A stretch of DNA of 64,000 nucleotides, taken from assembly GCF_040954835.1 (NCBI RefSeq), contig NC_090696.1, forward strand, positions 73,903,722 through 73,967,721, written 5' to 3'. Shown piece by piece: positions 24,601 through 34,370 of this stretch; the first letter of the stretch is position 1; each line of letters opens with the position of its first letter. The position numbers were made by a program, and so were the translations under genes. The stretch is from Lepisosteus oculatus (taxonomy: Eukaryota > Chordata > Actinopteri > Semionotiformes > Lepisosteidae). The notes beneath the pieces were generated by a model. The model did no database searches, had not been told where the DNA came from, and saw only the letters and a program-made list of their open reading frames with translations.

Positions 24601-27600
24601 TTGACCAGGAGGTTTTTTGAGCAGCACTTCCATATGTTCTCCATTACCTGTACTGCCTATGGATATCTCATGATGCTTTTACATGAACCGAGCATCAAAA
24701 GAAACATATTGCTCATGACTGCAGTAGATTAAAAAAAATATTACTAAGAGTGCTGTCATTCATTTGAACAGATGTGACATAGGTAGGTTCATTAATCTAT
24801 TTAGCATTTGCCATCAACAGCGTTAATCAACAGGCAGTGTACTGTGAAAATCACAGGTTCATAGCATGTGTGGCTACTGGGGGAAGCAACACAAGCTGTA
24901 CATCTGTGACACGTGCTTTGCACTAGGTTGCATGTTTTGTTTTGTTTGTTTCTATTCCTCTCGTAGAGCCTGGAAGAGCATGTGCCTGTTCACTGGTCTC
25001 GGAGCCCTTGATTCCACAGGTCATTAGAGCTCTTTTCGTAAATGTTCAGTGGGCCTCAAGGCTGGTACATACAGTAGGGCATCTACAGTATAAGAGTCAC
25101 AACCTCATCTCTTGAGAAAGCTGTTTTTACACTAGCAGCATGAAGAAATTCATTTTCCTGCTGGAATACTGTCACATCAGGACGCATGTACTAGAAGGAC
25201 AGAAAGTAAGGTTCAAGGATGTGATCAATACAGGCGCCACGCTGTCAGGATATTCTGCATACAGGTGCAACTCTTTCTCAAATTGACACTCCTGCCCAGA
25301 TCATCACCCTTCGCCCTTCCCAATTATTGCCATGTTGTACACAACAACTGTATTAGCGTATTGTTACGAACATCTGCACCACATTTGCTAATATGGAGCA
25401 GGTTACTTAACACGAAACTATTGCAAAAGGAAGCTGCTGCCATGTCCATCTGGGATTTTCCTCCACAATACAGATAGCTTGAAGGTCCTGTTGTCGTGTT
25501 GAACAAGTAAGGTGGCATATTGGTTCCTTTAAGTATTTTTCTCTCTTGGTTTTCACCAGACTTGACATTCTGCATCACTTCATCACCTGTGCTCAACCAG
25601 CCCTCTCACTAATGAGGTGATATACTGCTAATGCAAAAAAGTCACTTGATCTTTTTACAGTCAGACATGATTGATCAATGAATCACAATGATGCCAAAAC
25701 ATATAACCTGTATGCCTTTTCTGAAATAAAATACATGCAGAAATTGAATTATATATTTCTTTGAATGCTCAGTATATACTAGTCATAAAACACAGTTATA
25801 TGTGTACTGGATGTCATTTAACAGGATATTGAAAATGCCATTTCTTACAAGAGTAGCTAGGGATATTTTTTTATGTTCTGGGGCCTCACAACTCTTCTTT
25901 GCCTTGAAAAAGGCATATATAGTAAATAATAACCCAAGGCATCATCCTTGTCTCGTTCAATCTATGATATTGAACCAATATCATTATATGCTAGACCTGT
26001 GCCTTGTGGCAAGTCATTATGATGGGGATCAAATGTAACCAGTGTGTACTGTAAAATAAAAAGAGCATGTATAGTTCAACAATGACTGTTCTGAGATAGT
26101 CAGCTCTCTTTTATTCAACCCTGCGTGACTTACTTCTGCAAAAGTTTGCATGTTTTAAGAGGCAGGGTTAATTATTTGAAGATTCTACACTAGTATGAGC
26201 AAAATGCAAAATTCGAACATCTAAATTTCATTTTTGTTCTATGTTTCTCCAGACTGCTGCGTGTGTAACCCTTCATGTGCGTGTCTAACCCTGTGTAACC
26301 TGGTTACACGTGCATTTCATTGAATGTGTAATTTGCATAGTTTAATGCTGACAGAGTATTAATCTATTGGTGAGGACATTGTAACCCAGATTAATACGTT
26401 TCTTGCATTTCTTTCTTTGAAGTTGCTAAGGCCCTTTTTTTACAGATTTTCCATACATTTCAGCGGCATTACTATGTCGGTGTGCAGCCACAATTTACTT
26501 TGCTACCATACAGCCATTACTCCTGTTATCTTTCCTACAGGAACACATTACTAGTACAGGCCACAGTCCCTAATTCCTCATAACTAGGATGCTGGCTGGA
26601 AGAAGATGTGCTTTAGGTCAGGTGTTCCATTTCTAGCATAATTAAAAAGCCACAGGTCTTGTTCTACACATAAAATAGAATAAACGTACAGCTAATTCAG
26701 CCTATCTCTCACAGCAGACTAGGAAATCAGAATTAACAGATTACTCATGCGGTCATTGAGAATTAGGTTTAAGCTGTGTAGTAAAATAACTTAATCTAGA
26801 TCAAAAAACAAATACAGATGTTCTTGCTTTGGTTTGTCATTGATGGAAATAGATAGGAAGAAGAGAAATCCATCCCTATTCAGAGTTTATTGCATGCATT
26901 TTTCAAATATTTATTTGGTTGGTAAAATTTAATTTGACCCTAAACCCTGTGAATGCTTTATATGCTGCTAAATGCAAGAAACACATTTTCCAATTACTGG
27001 CACATTAAGGTTCTATTAATACAATATTTGCATCCCAAGGACTGTGTTAATATTGAATGCGTTACAGCACATACATAACAGAAGGTCAAAATAAGTATTA
27101 TGCTCAGTTACTCTTTTCTGGGATTATCAAAATTAAAATTACCTTAAAGTAAGGGAATGTTTTACTTCAGATCTGTGCAACATATACTGTAAATGTTCTC
27201 ATTTAAGGGGATCAAGAAATATGTGAAGGAAAAGTTCACTTTATTTCTCTGATTTTTCTTTTTTCTTTTTTCTTTTCTCTGATTTTATTTATTCAGTGTC
27301 GGAAATCCGGGTCTCCACTTTACAAACATTACAAGGTGTACAAGCGTCCTACATGTGGCCAATGTAATGGACGAATCACTGTCTGCCGACTTGGGGAGAA
27401 CAGACGGATGACATACTTCTGTCACCATTGTCAAAATCAAGACCCAGGCCAGGTTGATGTTAAGTAAGACATTTCTGTTTTCTTTTAAATAATTCAATAT
27501 TTACAATGGATTTAAGGCTTATCTGGCAAATGCATATGACTTCCTCCTTGGGTTTTGTTCCAAGATTAAATACATTCTAATTTGCAGAAAAGGAAACCTA

Positions 27601-30600
27601 AAACTACAGAATCATGACTGGGAATGTATTTTCATGCCTATCGTGCAGAATGTAAGCTTAACTTCCTCCTGCTTCTGTTGGACGAAGCTTTAAGGAGTTT
27701 GATCACAAAGCCCCAGTTGCATTAAATGGCTGTTTTAGAATTTTGAATTCTTAATTTATCTCAAAACTTAAGTTTTCCCCACTGTGTCTTTTTGTTCTAC
27801 GTACTCAATGGGAAGTAATTTGTAGATGAAACACTGTTCAAATCAGTAAAATAGCATAATGGTGAAAACTAAAGTAAACTTGTTTCTTTTTGTGTTTGGA
27901 TGCTAAAAACATCTTCTCTTCTGTATTTTTGCATTTTTTATTTATAGATTTGTATTTATGGATAAAGGTACATAGCATTACACCTAATTACATAAGCATG
28001 TTACACAGCATTTTGGTTGTTGAACCTTCTTCCAGGTAAAGAAGGCTTACTCCTGAAGAAGGCTCAACATCCAAAACAATTCTTCATTCTACTTTTTAGT
28101 GAGGAATTTCGACTTGTTTCTGTACCTTACAAGTCATCTGCTAGGTGTTACCCCACTCTTATATTCTACCAAGTATTATACCAATTTCTTTTGCAGCTTC
28201 TAGTGTTTAGTAATCCACCTATTTTGCTTATCATCTCTGTGACTAGATTGCTACCTATAGCAGAATCTGCTAGATCATTGATATAAATATAGAGGAAGAT
28301 CTGTATTAGGTTCACTGCGCTTGCTAATTGCATCACAGCGGTATGATCATTCACCCCTTATTTGTACTTATTTGTTTTCTAATGCATGCATTTCCTTTCA
28401 TGCCTACTTCTTCCAAATTAAGAATTAAACTTTTATGAGGGACGTGATCACATATCTTTTGAAAATCTAAGTATACCACATCATATTCTCAGTTTGTGTC
28501 GATTATTGCAGTCGCTTAATATGTTAATTAAACAAGACCTGCCTTTTCATAATCCCTAGGATCCTATTTCCATATAGATGATGCTGTAGTATAGTTCTAA
28601 TTATTGTTTCCATAACCTTTCATTTGATAGAAGTTAGATGTATAGGTCTGTAATTACTTGCTTATCTTTGATTTTTTTTAGCAAACTTCCAGTCAGGAAT
28701 AGTTTAGTAGGCTTGGTATATCAAGGAAGGATGCAGTCTAATGATCACATTGCCAAAAAGGAAGAAGAGGAATGGACTTGTGAACTCTGCACTTTGATAA
28801 ACCAGCCAAGTGCTAAAAGCTGTAATGCCTGTTTAACACCTAGGCCTAAACGTAAGAAAAACCTTAAACTTCTTAATATTTATTGATTAAACAGAAAGAT
28901 TTTTTGCTTATTGTTCTTTTACTACTAATTTATGCTAAACTACATGTTTTTCCCTCTGCAGTTTCTAAAGTGGAGATTAATGAAGAGTTTTCATCTTTTA
29001 CTAGAGATTTGATCAAATTTCCTCATAATGCCTTTGCCAAGCCCCAAGAGGAGATTAAACTCAACAGAAAAACTGTGTTTGGAACCTCTACACTTGTCAT
29101 TACAGATTTCAGCAGAAAGCCTTCCCCATTGACAAGTCCCCAGCTAAATTCTGAGAAAAGTAATTTGAATCCTTTGGTCACACACAGCAGTTTGAATAAA
29201 CACAGTTTTATCCAGGGGAAAACAGGTCCTAATTACACTCTTACTGGCTCTTCGAGCAAAAGCTCAGAGCCGTCTGGCAGGGAATATGCCTCTTCCTTCC
29301 ATCAGCCAACAAAGAAAATGAAAATGGATAGATCCTCTTTTTTAAGTAACAATGCACAAACCTGGAATTCTAACTCAGTATTCAGGTATGTTGTGCTTTT
29401 TTTGCTTGCATGGGTTCATTGTGTAAAGTTCTTTTTCCTTAAATGAAGGATGTTTTCATTGTAATCGAAATGTAGGAATGCAGTCACACAGGTACGAGCT
29501 GATTGCTAAGATTACCTTTTCACCTAGCTTGTCATAAGTATCATATATCTTTAGGTTTTCGAAAAGTCAGTCTCTTGTATTTTTTTAGCGATACTGTCGG
29601 TACAAATGCATTATTTTGGGGGGGGAAAGGAATTTCTGGAAAGAAATTTCAATAATTGAGCATTCGCAGCAAGTGAAATATCATTAAAAGACATTTTTTA
29701 TTGATACATTCGGTTAAAAATAGTTTTGAAGGCATGTGTCTTTATCACCTTGCTGGATAGCAAAATAACGATCCTGTGGTTTTCAGTGAACCTGGTGTTA
29801 ACAAGACAGATGGCTCAGCTCCAGCATCTCATGGGAAGCCGTGCTGCACCACCCACAGACAGCAGTGTGCTCTCAGGGTCGTAAAGAAGGAGGGTGAAAA
29901 CAAAGGAAGACAGTTCTTTACGTGTTCTTTACCACGAGAGACCCAGTGTGGTTTTTTTGAGGTAAGCAAAACTTTGAAAAGTGTCTCCTAAAGCTTTCTT
30001 TTCATTCTAATGTGCAATGCACTACTTACCTTGATTACAAAGCATGATGGCTGTCCTGCCCTGTGTCGCAATGCGATGCTGGTGATGCTCTGACTTGTTC
30101 AGGCTTTAGCCTTTTGTTTGCAGCAGTCCGAAAACTGTAATTCAAGCATCAGAGAGGTCGAAACAATTTCAGATGGGGTTTAGAGATATTCCTTATACCG
30201 CACAATGTTGAAAACATCTAAAATTTCCCGTACTAGGTAAAACACAATGAAGAAATTAACGTAAAATTCTTTGCAATGCATTGAATTGGATAATTTTCCA
30301 TTACTCTATCCGAAAGGTTTTTAAATGACCCCAAAAATAGTGTAAGTACTGTAAATAAGACTGTAACGAGGACATAAGCATTTCTTGTTAAGTGCCTGTT
30401 CATTTACTAGTATATCTACTAGTTGTAGTTTATTCATCATTTTGTCTACAATATGTTTAGAAGGGTCTCAGTACTATGTGGGAAACAGCACTTTACCCTT
30501 AGGGTGCCTCTAATTAGATTTTACAATACCAATACATATGTGTATTTGTTTCTTTCCTATATGTTTTTGTATATGGTCAGAAATACAATAAAGTAGTGTG

Positions 30601-31194
30601 CAAGCTAATGCTTTTCTTAATGAAATGGGACAACAAACTACATTGATTATGTTATACAGTATCTCCTGATCTTATCACAGGTAACAATACATGTGCTGCA
30701 TTAGTCTGGAACAATTAAATTAATGCAGAACAGGGGCAATAGATCAGTGTTGATAAATCAGTTTACTTCTTTCACTTGTGTAAAAGTATGTAATTTATAG
30801 CTAATAGTTCAGGTGGGTAGCTGCGTCAGCATGTGTAGGCTGCAAAGGAACAAGTCATGGGTTTATTCCATGCTGAAAAGAAAAGAAAGAAAACGCAACA
30901 TTTCAGCTATGGAACCTTCTTCAGGTGTGAGAAAGACTGCCCTGTCTTTCTCATTCATTTATGTTCATATATAGTTAATTATGCATATGTGAGTGAATAT
31001 TAATGACACATTTTCTTTTTCAGTGGGCTGATTTACATTTCCCCACCTGTCATCATGGTAAACGGTGCCTCATGAGAACTGTGCTGAAACTCGGCCCCAA
31101 TAATGGACGGGACTTTTATGTCTGTCCTCTAGGAAAGACTAAGCAGTGTGACTTTTTCCAGTGGGTTGAAAACAGCCCAGCAGACAGGCCGTAA
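18522..31194 (+). CDS. neil3: NEIL3, endonuclease VIII-like DNA glycosylase 3 (10 coding exons)
   Basis: Nuclear Fpg/Nei-family bifunctional DNA glycosylase that removes oxidised bases, preferring single-stranded, telomeric or fork DNA, and unhooks interstrand crosslinks. The ten exons join in frame to 1740 bp (579 residues; human about 605). The protein starts MVEGPGC, so Val2, the family's nucleophile after Met removal, is present. Domains: Fpg N-terminal domain (1 to about 115) with the GVETLGKELF motif (52-61); H2TH helix around NVLPGVGNIIKNEALF (162-177); Fpg-type zinc finger with Cys231, Cys234, Cys253 and Cys256; RanBP2-type zinc finger with Cys300, Cys303, Cys314 and Cys317 after Trp298; a Ser-rich linker; two GRF zinc fingers (about 480-523 and 530-570). 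ATG 18522 is the first in-frame ATG. All donors are GT and all acceptors AG. It converges on AGA. Candidate ATTAAA poly(A) signals lie at 31469 and 31485. Identity is very sure; exact splice sites come from reading frame and remembered homologues. Confidence 0.96.
19236..19345 (+). CDS. neil3: NEIL3 exon 2
   Basis: Encodes residues 34-69 plus two bases of Arg70, including GVETLGKELFMYFG of the catalytic domain. The acceptor is a CAGCAG tandem, so the exon may also begin at 19239, dropping one Gln. Donor CAG|GTACTG. Confidence 0.9.
20207..20341 (+). CDS. neil3: NEIL3 exon 3
   Basis: Completes Arg70 and encodes residues 71-114, including VHFGMNGSLRINP and LTKDTVCFFEST, which match the end of the Fpg/Nei beta-sandwich domain. 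Acceptor TTTCAG; donor CAG|GTGATC, leaving two bases of Arg115. Confidence 0.93.
20990..22235 (-). pseudogene. Decayed Tc1-like transposon in NEIL3 intron 3
   Basis: On the minus strand around 21340-21490 an interrupted frame reads LWSEETRTELFGLNGRNCVW and TITTIKQGG, a Tc1 transposase core (catalytic Asp replaced by Glu in WSEE). The right end at 22212-22233 resembles the reverse complement of the intact element's AGTGCC..GC.AAA.TATTC.GC terminus, and an inner repeat (AAAGGGGCTGAATATG) lies near 22000. The left end is unclear. It is inactive through stops and substitutions. Confidence 0.7.
22269..22482 (+). CDS. neil3: NEIL3 exon 4 (H2TH)
   Basis: Encodes residues 115-186. It contains the helix-two-turn-helix DNA-binding element (NVLPGVGNIIKNEALFDSGL). 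Acceptor TTAACAG, donor AAG|GTACAT, ending in phase 0. Confidence 0.95.
22700..22800 (+). repeat. LINE/SINE tail fragment in NEIL3 intron 4
   Basis: GTGATGAACTGGCCTTCTAT followed by CTGCCTTGTGCTAGTGTCAC resembles the common fish L2-type tail (GGCGTCC...CCTGCCTTG...). It is degraded. Confidence 0.4.
23555..23700 (-). repeat. LINE 3'-end fossil in NEIL3 intron 4
   Basis: The minus-strand frame gives SSKKVLNEILGSVGY, followed by a GGGCTCGATGGGCCAAATGG tail. This matches the reverse-transcriptase C-terminus (SFK..LDEI.GS) and 3' UTR of the LINE also seen at 49755-50095. Confidence 0.65.
23776..23850 (+). CDS. neil3: NEIL3 exon 5
   Basis: Encodes 25 residues (187-211), beginning VSQLTELQIRHLVKMTRDF, the helix that follows H2TH in NEIL3. 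Both ends are phase 0. Acceptor CATAG, donor AAG|GTAACT. Confidence 0.92.
27297..27463 (+). CDS. neil3: NEIL3 exon 6 (Fpg-type zinc finger)
   Basis: Encodes residues 212-266 plus two bases of 267. The sequence HYKVYKRPTCGQC and YFCHHC gives a C-x2-C/C-x2-C zinc finger like that of human NEIL3. A long pyrimidine tract (about 27245-27290) precedes the acceptor. Donor TTAA|GTAAGA. Confidence 0.94.
28080..28680 (-). pseudogene. Antisense LINE reverse transcriptase fossil in NEIL3 intron 6
   Basis: Minus-strand frames, broken by stops and frameshifts, give NYRPIHLTSI (about 28630-28656), YDVVYLDFQK with the motif A Asp (28456-28486) and LYIYINDLADSA (about 28260-28292). These are ordered motifs of a CR1/L2-like non-LTR retrotransposon reverse transcriptase. 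The fossil's upstream end stops within about 25 bp of the NEIL3 exon 7 acceptor. Confidence 0.8.
28682..28851 (+). CDS. neil3: NEIL3 exon 7 (RanBP2-type zinc finger)
   Basis: Completes Asn267 and encodes residues 268-323. WTCELCTLINQPSAKSCNAC is a RanBP2/NZF finger (W-x-C-x2-C-x10-C-x2-C). The acceptor lies only about 25 bp beyond an antisense LINE fossil in intron 6. Donor AAAC|GTAAGA. Confidence 0.94.
28962..29385 (+). CDS. neil3: NEIL3 exon 8 (linker)
   Basis: Largest exon (424 bp), residues 324-464. It holds the conserved stretches KLNRKTVFGTSTLVITDFS and a low-complexity Ser/Thr/Lys-rich linker that ends near basic residues (about QPTKKMKMDR), a possible nuclear localisation patch. Acceptor CTCTGCAG, donor CAG|GTATGT. 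Confidence 0.92.
29787..29961 (+). CDS. neil3: NEIL3 exon 9 (first GRF zinc finger)
   Basis: Completes Ser465 and encodes 466-523. The GRF-type finger reads from KPCCTTHRQQCALRVVKKEG to RQFFTCSLPRETQCGFFE. Acceptor TTTTCAG, donor GAG|GTAAGC. Confidence 0.95.
30810..30945 (-). repeat. Dispersed repeat in NEIL3 intron 9
   Basis: The reverse complement reads ACCTGAAGAAGGTTCC, then GAAATGTTGCGTTTTC and CAGCATGGAATAAACCCATG. I recall this tail from fish genomes. A weaker relative (CTCCTGAAGAAGGCTCAACA) lies near 28050-28075. Confidence 0.55.
31024..31194 (+). CDS. neil3: NEIL3 exon 10 (second GRF zinc finger and stop)
   Basis: Encodes 524-579 and the TAA stop at 31192-31194. The second GRF finger runs from FPTCHHGKRCLMRTVLKLG to DFYVCPLGKTKQCDFFQW. 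Acceptor TTTTTCAG. Confidence 0.95.
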   Translation, partial: WADLHFPTCHHGKRCLMRTVLKLGPNNGRDFYVCPLGKTKQCDFFQWVENSPADRP

Positions 31195-33654
31195 TTCTGA
31201 ATGATCGATGAATATTTTTAGTAGTTTTCGTTTTACCCCGTGTTTTGAATTTTGTAATTCACCTGAGCAAAACTGAAAATATAAAATTAAAATACAATCT
31301 GCAGTTTTAAAATTTGGAAACACAAAATTATAACCTGCATGTGTTTGCATCAGTCTAGATTGCTTATGACTGATTTGCAAAAACTCCTTTCTTGTCATTC
31401 TCCGTTCATGACTGAAGAGCAAGCACAAAGAACATAGCCTCTATGTCTTCCAGTGTGTACACCTCCTGATTAAAATGAAAATGTATTAAAATGTATTTAT
31501 GACTTTTATATACTTCCAGCAGTAATCTTCAGTTCAGGTGACAATTTTAATATTGTGATTTTGTGTTTGTGAGAAAATCCCATTAATTTCCTGTACAATC
31601 TTGAAATGTATATGTTTTAAATTCACTCATATATTTCAATTAAATTGAAGTTTATATAGAAAACTTGCATTACTGTTTATTCAATTTAAATTGCTGCTTT
31701 CAGTAGCATTTTTAAAATGCTAAACTTTTCAAAATACCCTTAGAATGTATGGCTTTGATATTTTAATGATACTTTAACATACAGGAGTGTAACACAACAT
31801 ATGATTGCAGAGGAATAATCTAATCATTTACCGATGCATACTGTAGTAGTTCTTAAGGAACACAAGAACCACCTTAGATTCAAATTTAGCATTAATGGTG
31901 TCTGCACTTTGGTCCAGTTTCTTTTCTTTAGCCACCACTGCTAAATGTTATTATAAGCTGGAAAAGTGGAATAATAATGAGCTAACAGTAAAACATTAAT
32001 TGCTTTATACACAATACTACAAATAGAACAATCTGTAATTATTCTGACACTGCTGTAAGTAAACGCCTTTAGAAAATACACATTTATATGGTAATGGAAA
32101 GCAAAGTATTATTTATTTTAATTAAAATATTTTAATATACTGTACACTTAATATAGACGCTTCTACATAATTGTTCTCTGCACATACACAGTTTTTATGG
32201 AATGTGGCACTCCTTTTAATTGAGTTATATCATAGCCCACAATATCTTATTTCAAATTTCATAAACATTCACAATTCCGTTTCCTCTGATTTAGCTAACA
32301 AGGGTTCATTTCAGCTTAATGTTTTTTTAAGATTTTAAAACCATTATAAAATATCTTATAAACAAAAAGTGTAGTGAGCTAAACTCTACTGACAAAATAC
32401 CATTGGATTTCATCTTTCAAGTAGGAAAATCCATTAATAAAAAGACACCAGCTCCACAATTTCCATTGCTTTCTTGTTTGTGTCTACTTCAAGAAAAGAT
32501 TACATCAGGAAAGCACAGCTGCAGAAAAGAAAAATCAGGCTTGAGCAACACTCTACCCGATAAGCAGATTATTGTTTAGGATGTCAGGATTATCTGCTTT
32601 GCAATATTTGCAGTTTTTGTTTTATCTTCATGTCTACAATTGACAGTATGATCCTTAAAAAGGGATTAAAATTGTAACAGACAGTATAACTTCTATGTCC
32701 CAAGCCTTGGATACAACAATTTAACCAGTCAGACATAACTTTTGCACACTGTATTACCTGAAGTGCTCGAAATGTCATGTATTAGAGCACAAATTTCCAT
32801 CACTGGATCTCTAAACCTCTAGCAGTTATAAAAGTATTTTTTAGGGATTCAAGTGAAAATAAGTATTGATTTTATTACAAAAAAGTGCTCTTAATAATTT
32901 GAAAGTCCATCCTAGCACTGTACTTACGATAAAGTAAATATTTCTTTTAGGAAAAATTAAAACGGGCCAACCTCTGTTGGTCTTAAACCAATACATTTTT
33001 TTTCAAATAACATGCCAGAAAGCTAAAACATTTTGTAGCAATGTGTTGTGGAATTACCAAGAACACAATGGGAAAACATACACATTCATCATATTGGACA
33101 GCAATCCATGTCTTAATTAAAACAACCATTAAGCTACATAATTAAAATGATCAAAAGTGTTTCCACTATGTGAAAGTTACTACTACAGTATATAATTTTA
33201 CTGGTGTCTGGGTGTGACTCAATTTTAAACATCTGCATTCTTAAATATCTAGCAAAGTTAGTGGTTTAGGCTGGGAACTCACTTAAACCCACCTGATATC
33301 ACACACTCATTTAATATATTCACAACTCATTTAACTTCCTACATGCATAATCTCATTATCTGCGGAGTACTCATTAATCATTCAACAGCTGATGACAACA
33401 GCCAGCGGATGGCAAGGCCAGAATGTTCAGGTTCACCTCCTCTCTCCTGACTTGGCCTGACAGGGAAGGTGGTGCAGTCTTTGACCAAGGTTTGCAGTTC
33501 ACTGCTGTTCTGGCAAGGGCAGCTGTCACAGTTACTGGAGGCCAGAGGTGACCATTAAGGCGCTGTTGCTGTTCTTTATCATCACATAATGTATCCCGAC
33601 CGAAATTAGATTGCAGTTTTTTTTCCAGTCTACAGACCATGACTGGCACTAGCA

Positions 33655-33760
33655 AATCGATCCATCCATTTTCTAACCCTTTTTATCCATGGCAGCCTGA
33701 GCCTATCCCAGCCAGCAGTAGGCAGAAGGCAGGACCTACTGGAGAACATGGAATATTCCA
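33655..33760 (-). repeat. L2/V-SINE-type 3' tail
   Basis: ATCCATCCATTTTCTAACCC and GAGCCTATCCCAGCCAGCAG are the reverse complement of the frequent fish LINE/SINE tail, also seen at 48655-48780 and 61430-61500. Confidence 0.7.
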
Positions 33761-34138
33761 AATCTGAGGGGAACCCGATCCCCGTTTATTTCTGGTTAAT
33801 GTCACACCAGGTGGTTTTAATGGAACACCATGCAAACTTATTGGTGGATTTTACAGCTGTAAAGAATACCAACCTTAAACTCTTGATTGAGCCCTTTATG
33901 GTTACAATTCATTGCTGATTAAGTGGGTTTGTGAACAGAGCTCAGGTTGAGTTGTCAACTGCTCAATTAAAATGGTGCCAATTCACATGTCGGAATCAGG
34001 TGATCTGATCTCCTGCTGCTTCCCAGCCCAAGTGTCAGTTAATTTTCCAGTTAACAGCATTAGTATTACTTGATTGATTTCATGTATTACAGTATTTATG
34101 GATAAGCTCTTGTATATACAATTTTTGTTCCCTAAACC

Positions 34139-34152
34139 TACCCCCCCCCCCC
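34139..34152. repeat. Poly-C tract
   Basis: About 13 consecutive C between the convergent genes, within TACCCCC...CGATC. Confidence 0.85.
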
Positions 34153-34269
34153 GATCTTCCAATAAAATAAATTTGATCACAACACAAATGCAAGGAAAAA
34201 ATCTATTATCCAACAGCAATGATCAGGGACATTCACATCATAAAGAAACTTTCCATTAACATCTGAAAT

Positions 34270-34370
34270 TTAAATGCAATCCACCACTTTCTGAATTGCC
34301 GAATTTAGCTCGGAGTTGTAGATCATGAAAGGAAATTGAGAAAATCCTTGAACTTTATTGCATGCTGCAC
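34270..34370 (-). CDS. aga: AGA exon 9 and stop
   Basis: Completes Gly308 and encodes 309-340: [20 protein letters not shown] and the C-terminal VDCI that ends human AGA too. The TAA stop is at 34270-34272. Acceptor GCTTGCAG. Confidence 0.95.

Larger units (their letters stand above)
31195..34269. other. Convergent intergenic segment with both 3' UTRs
   Basis: Holds the NEIL3 3' UTR (start 31195; ATTAAA at 31469, 31485) and, on the other strand, the AGA 3' UTR. It also contains the L2-type tail at 33655 and the poly-C tract. Exact transcript ends cannot be set from sequence. Confidence 0.55.

Noticed and set aside
28883..29446. 187-residue frame as an independent gene
   Set aside because: Its middle is NEIL3 exon 8; the start and end lie in introns 7 and 8 beyond clear splice sites.
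33374..33655. 93-residue minus-strand frame
   Set aside because: Adjacent to a LINE/SINE tail, no known motif and no supporting neighbour; not enough to call a gene.
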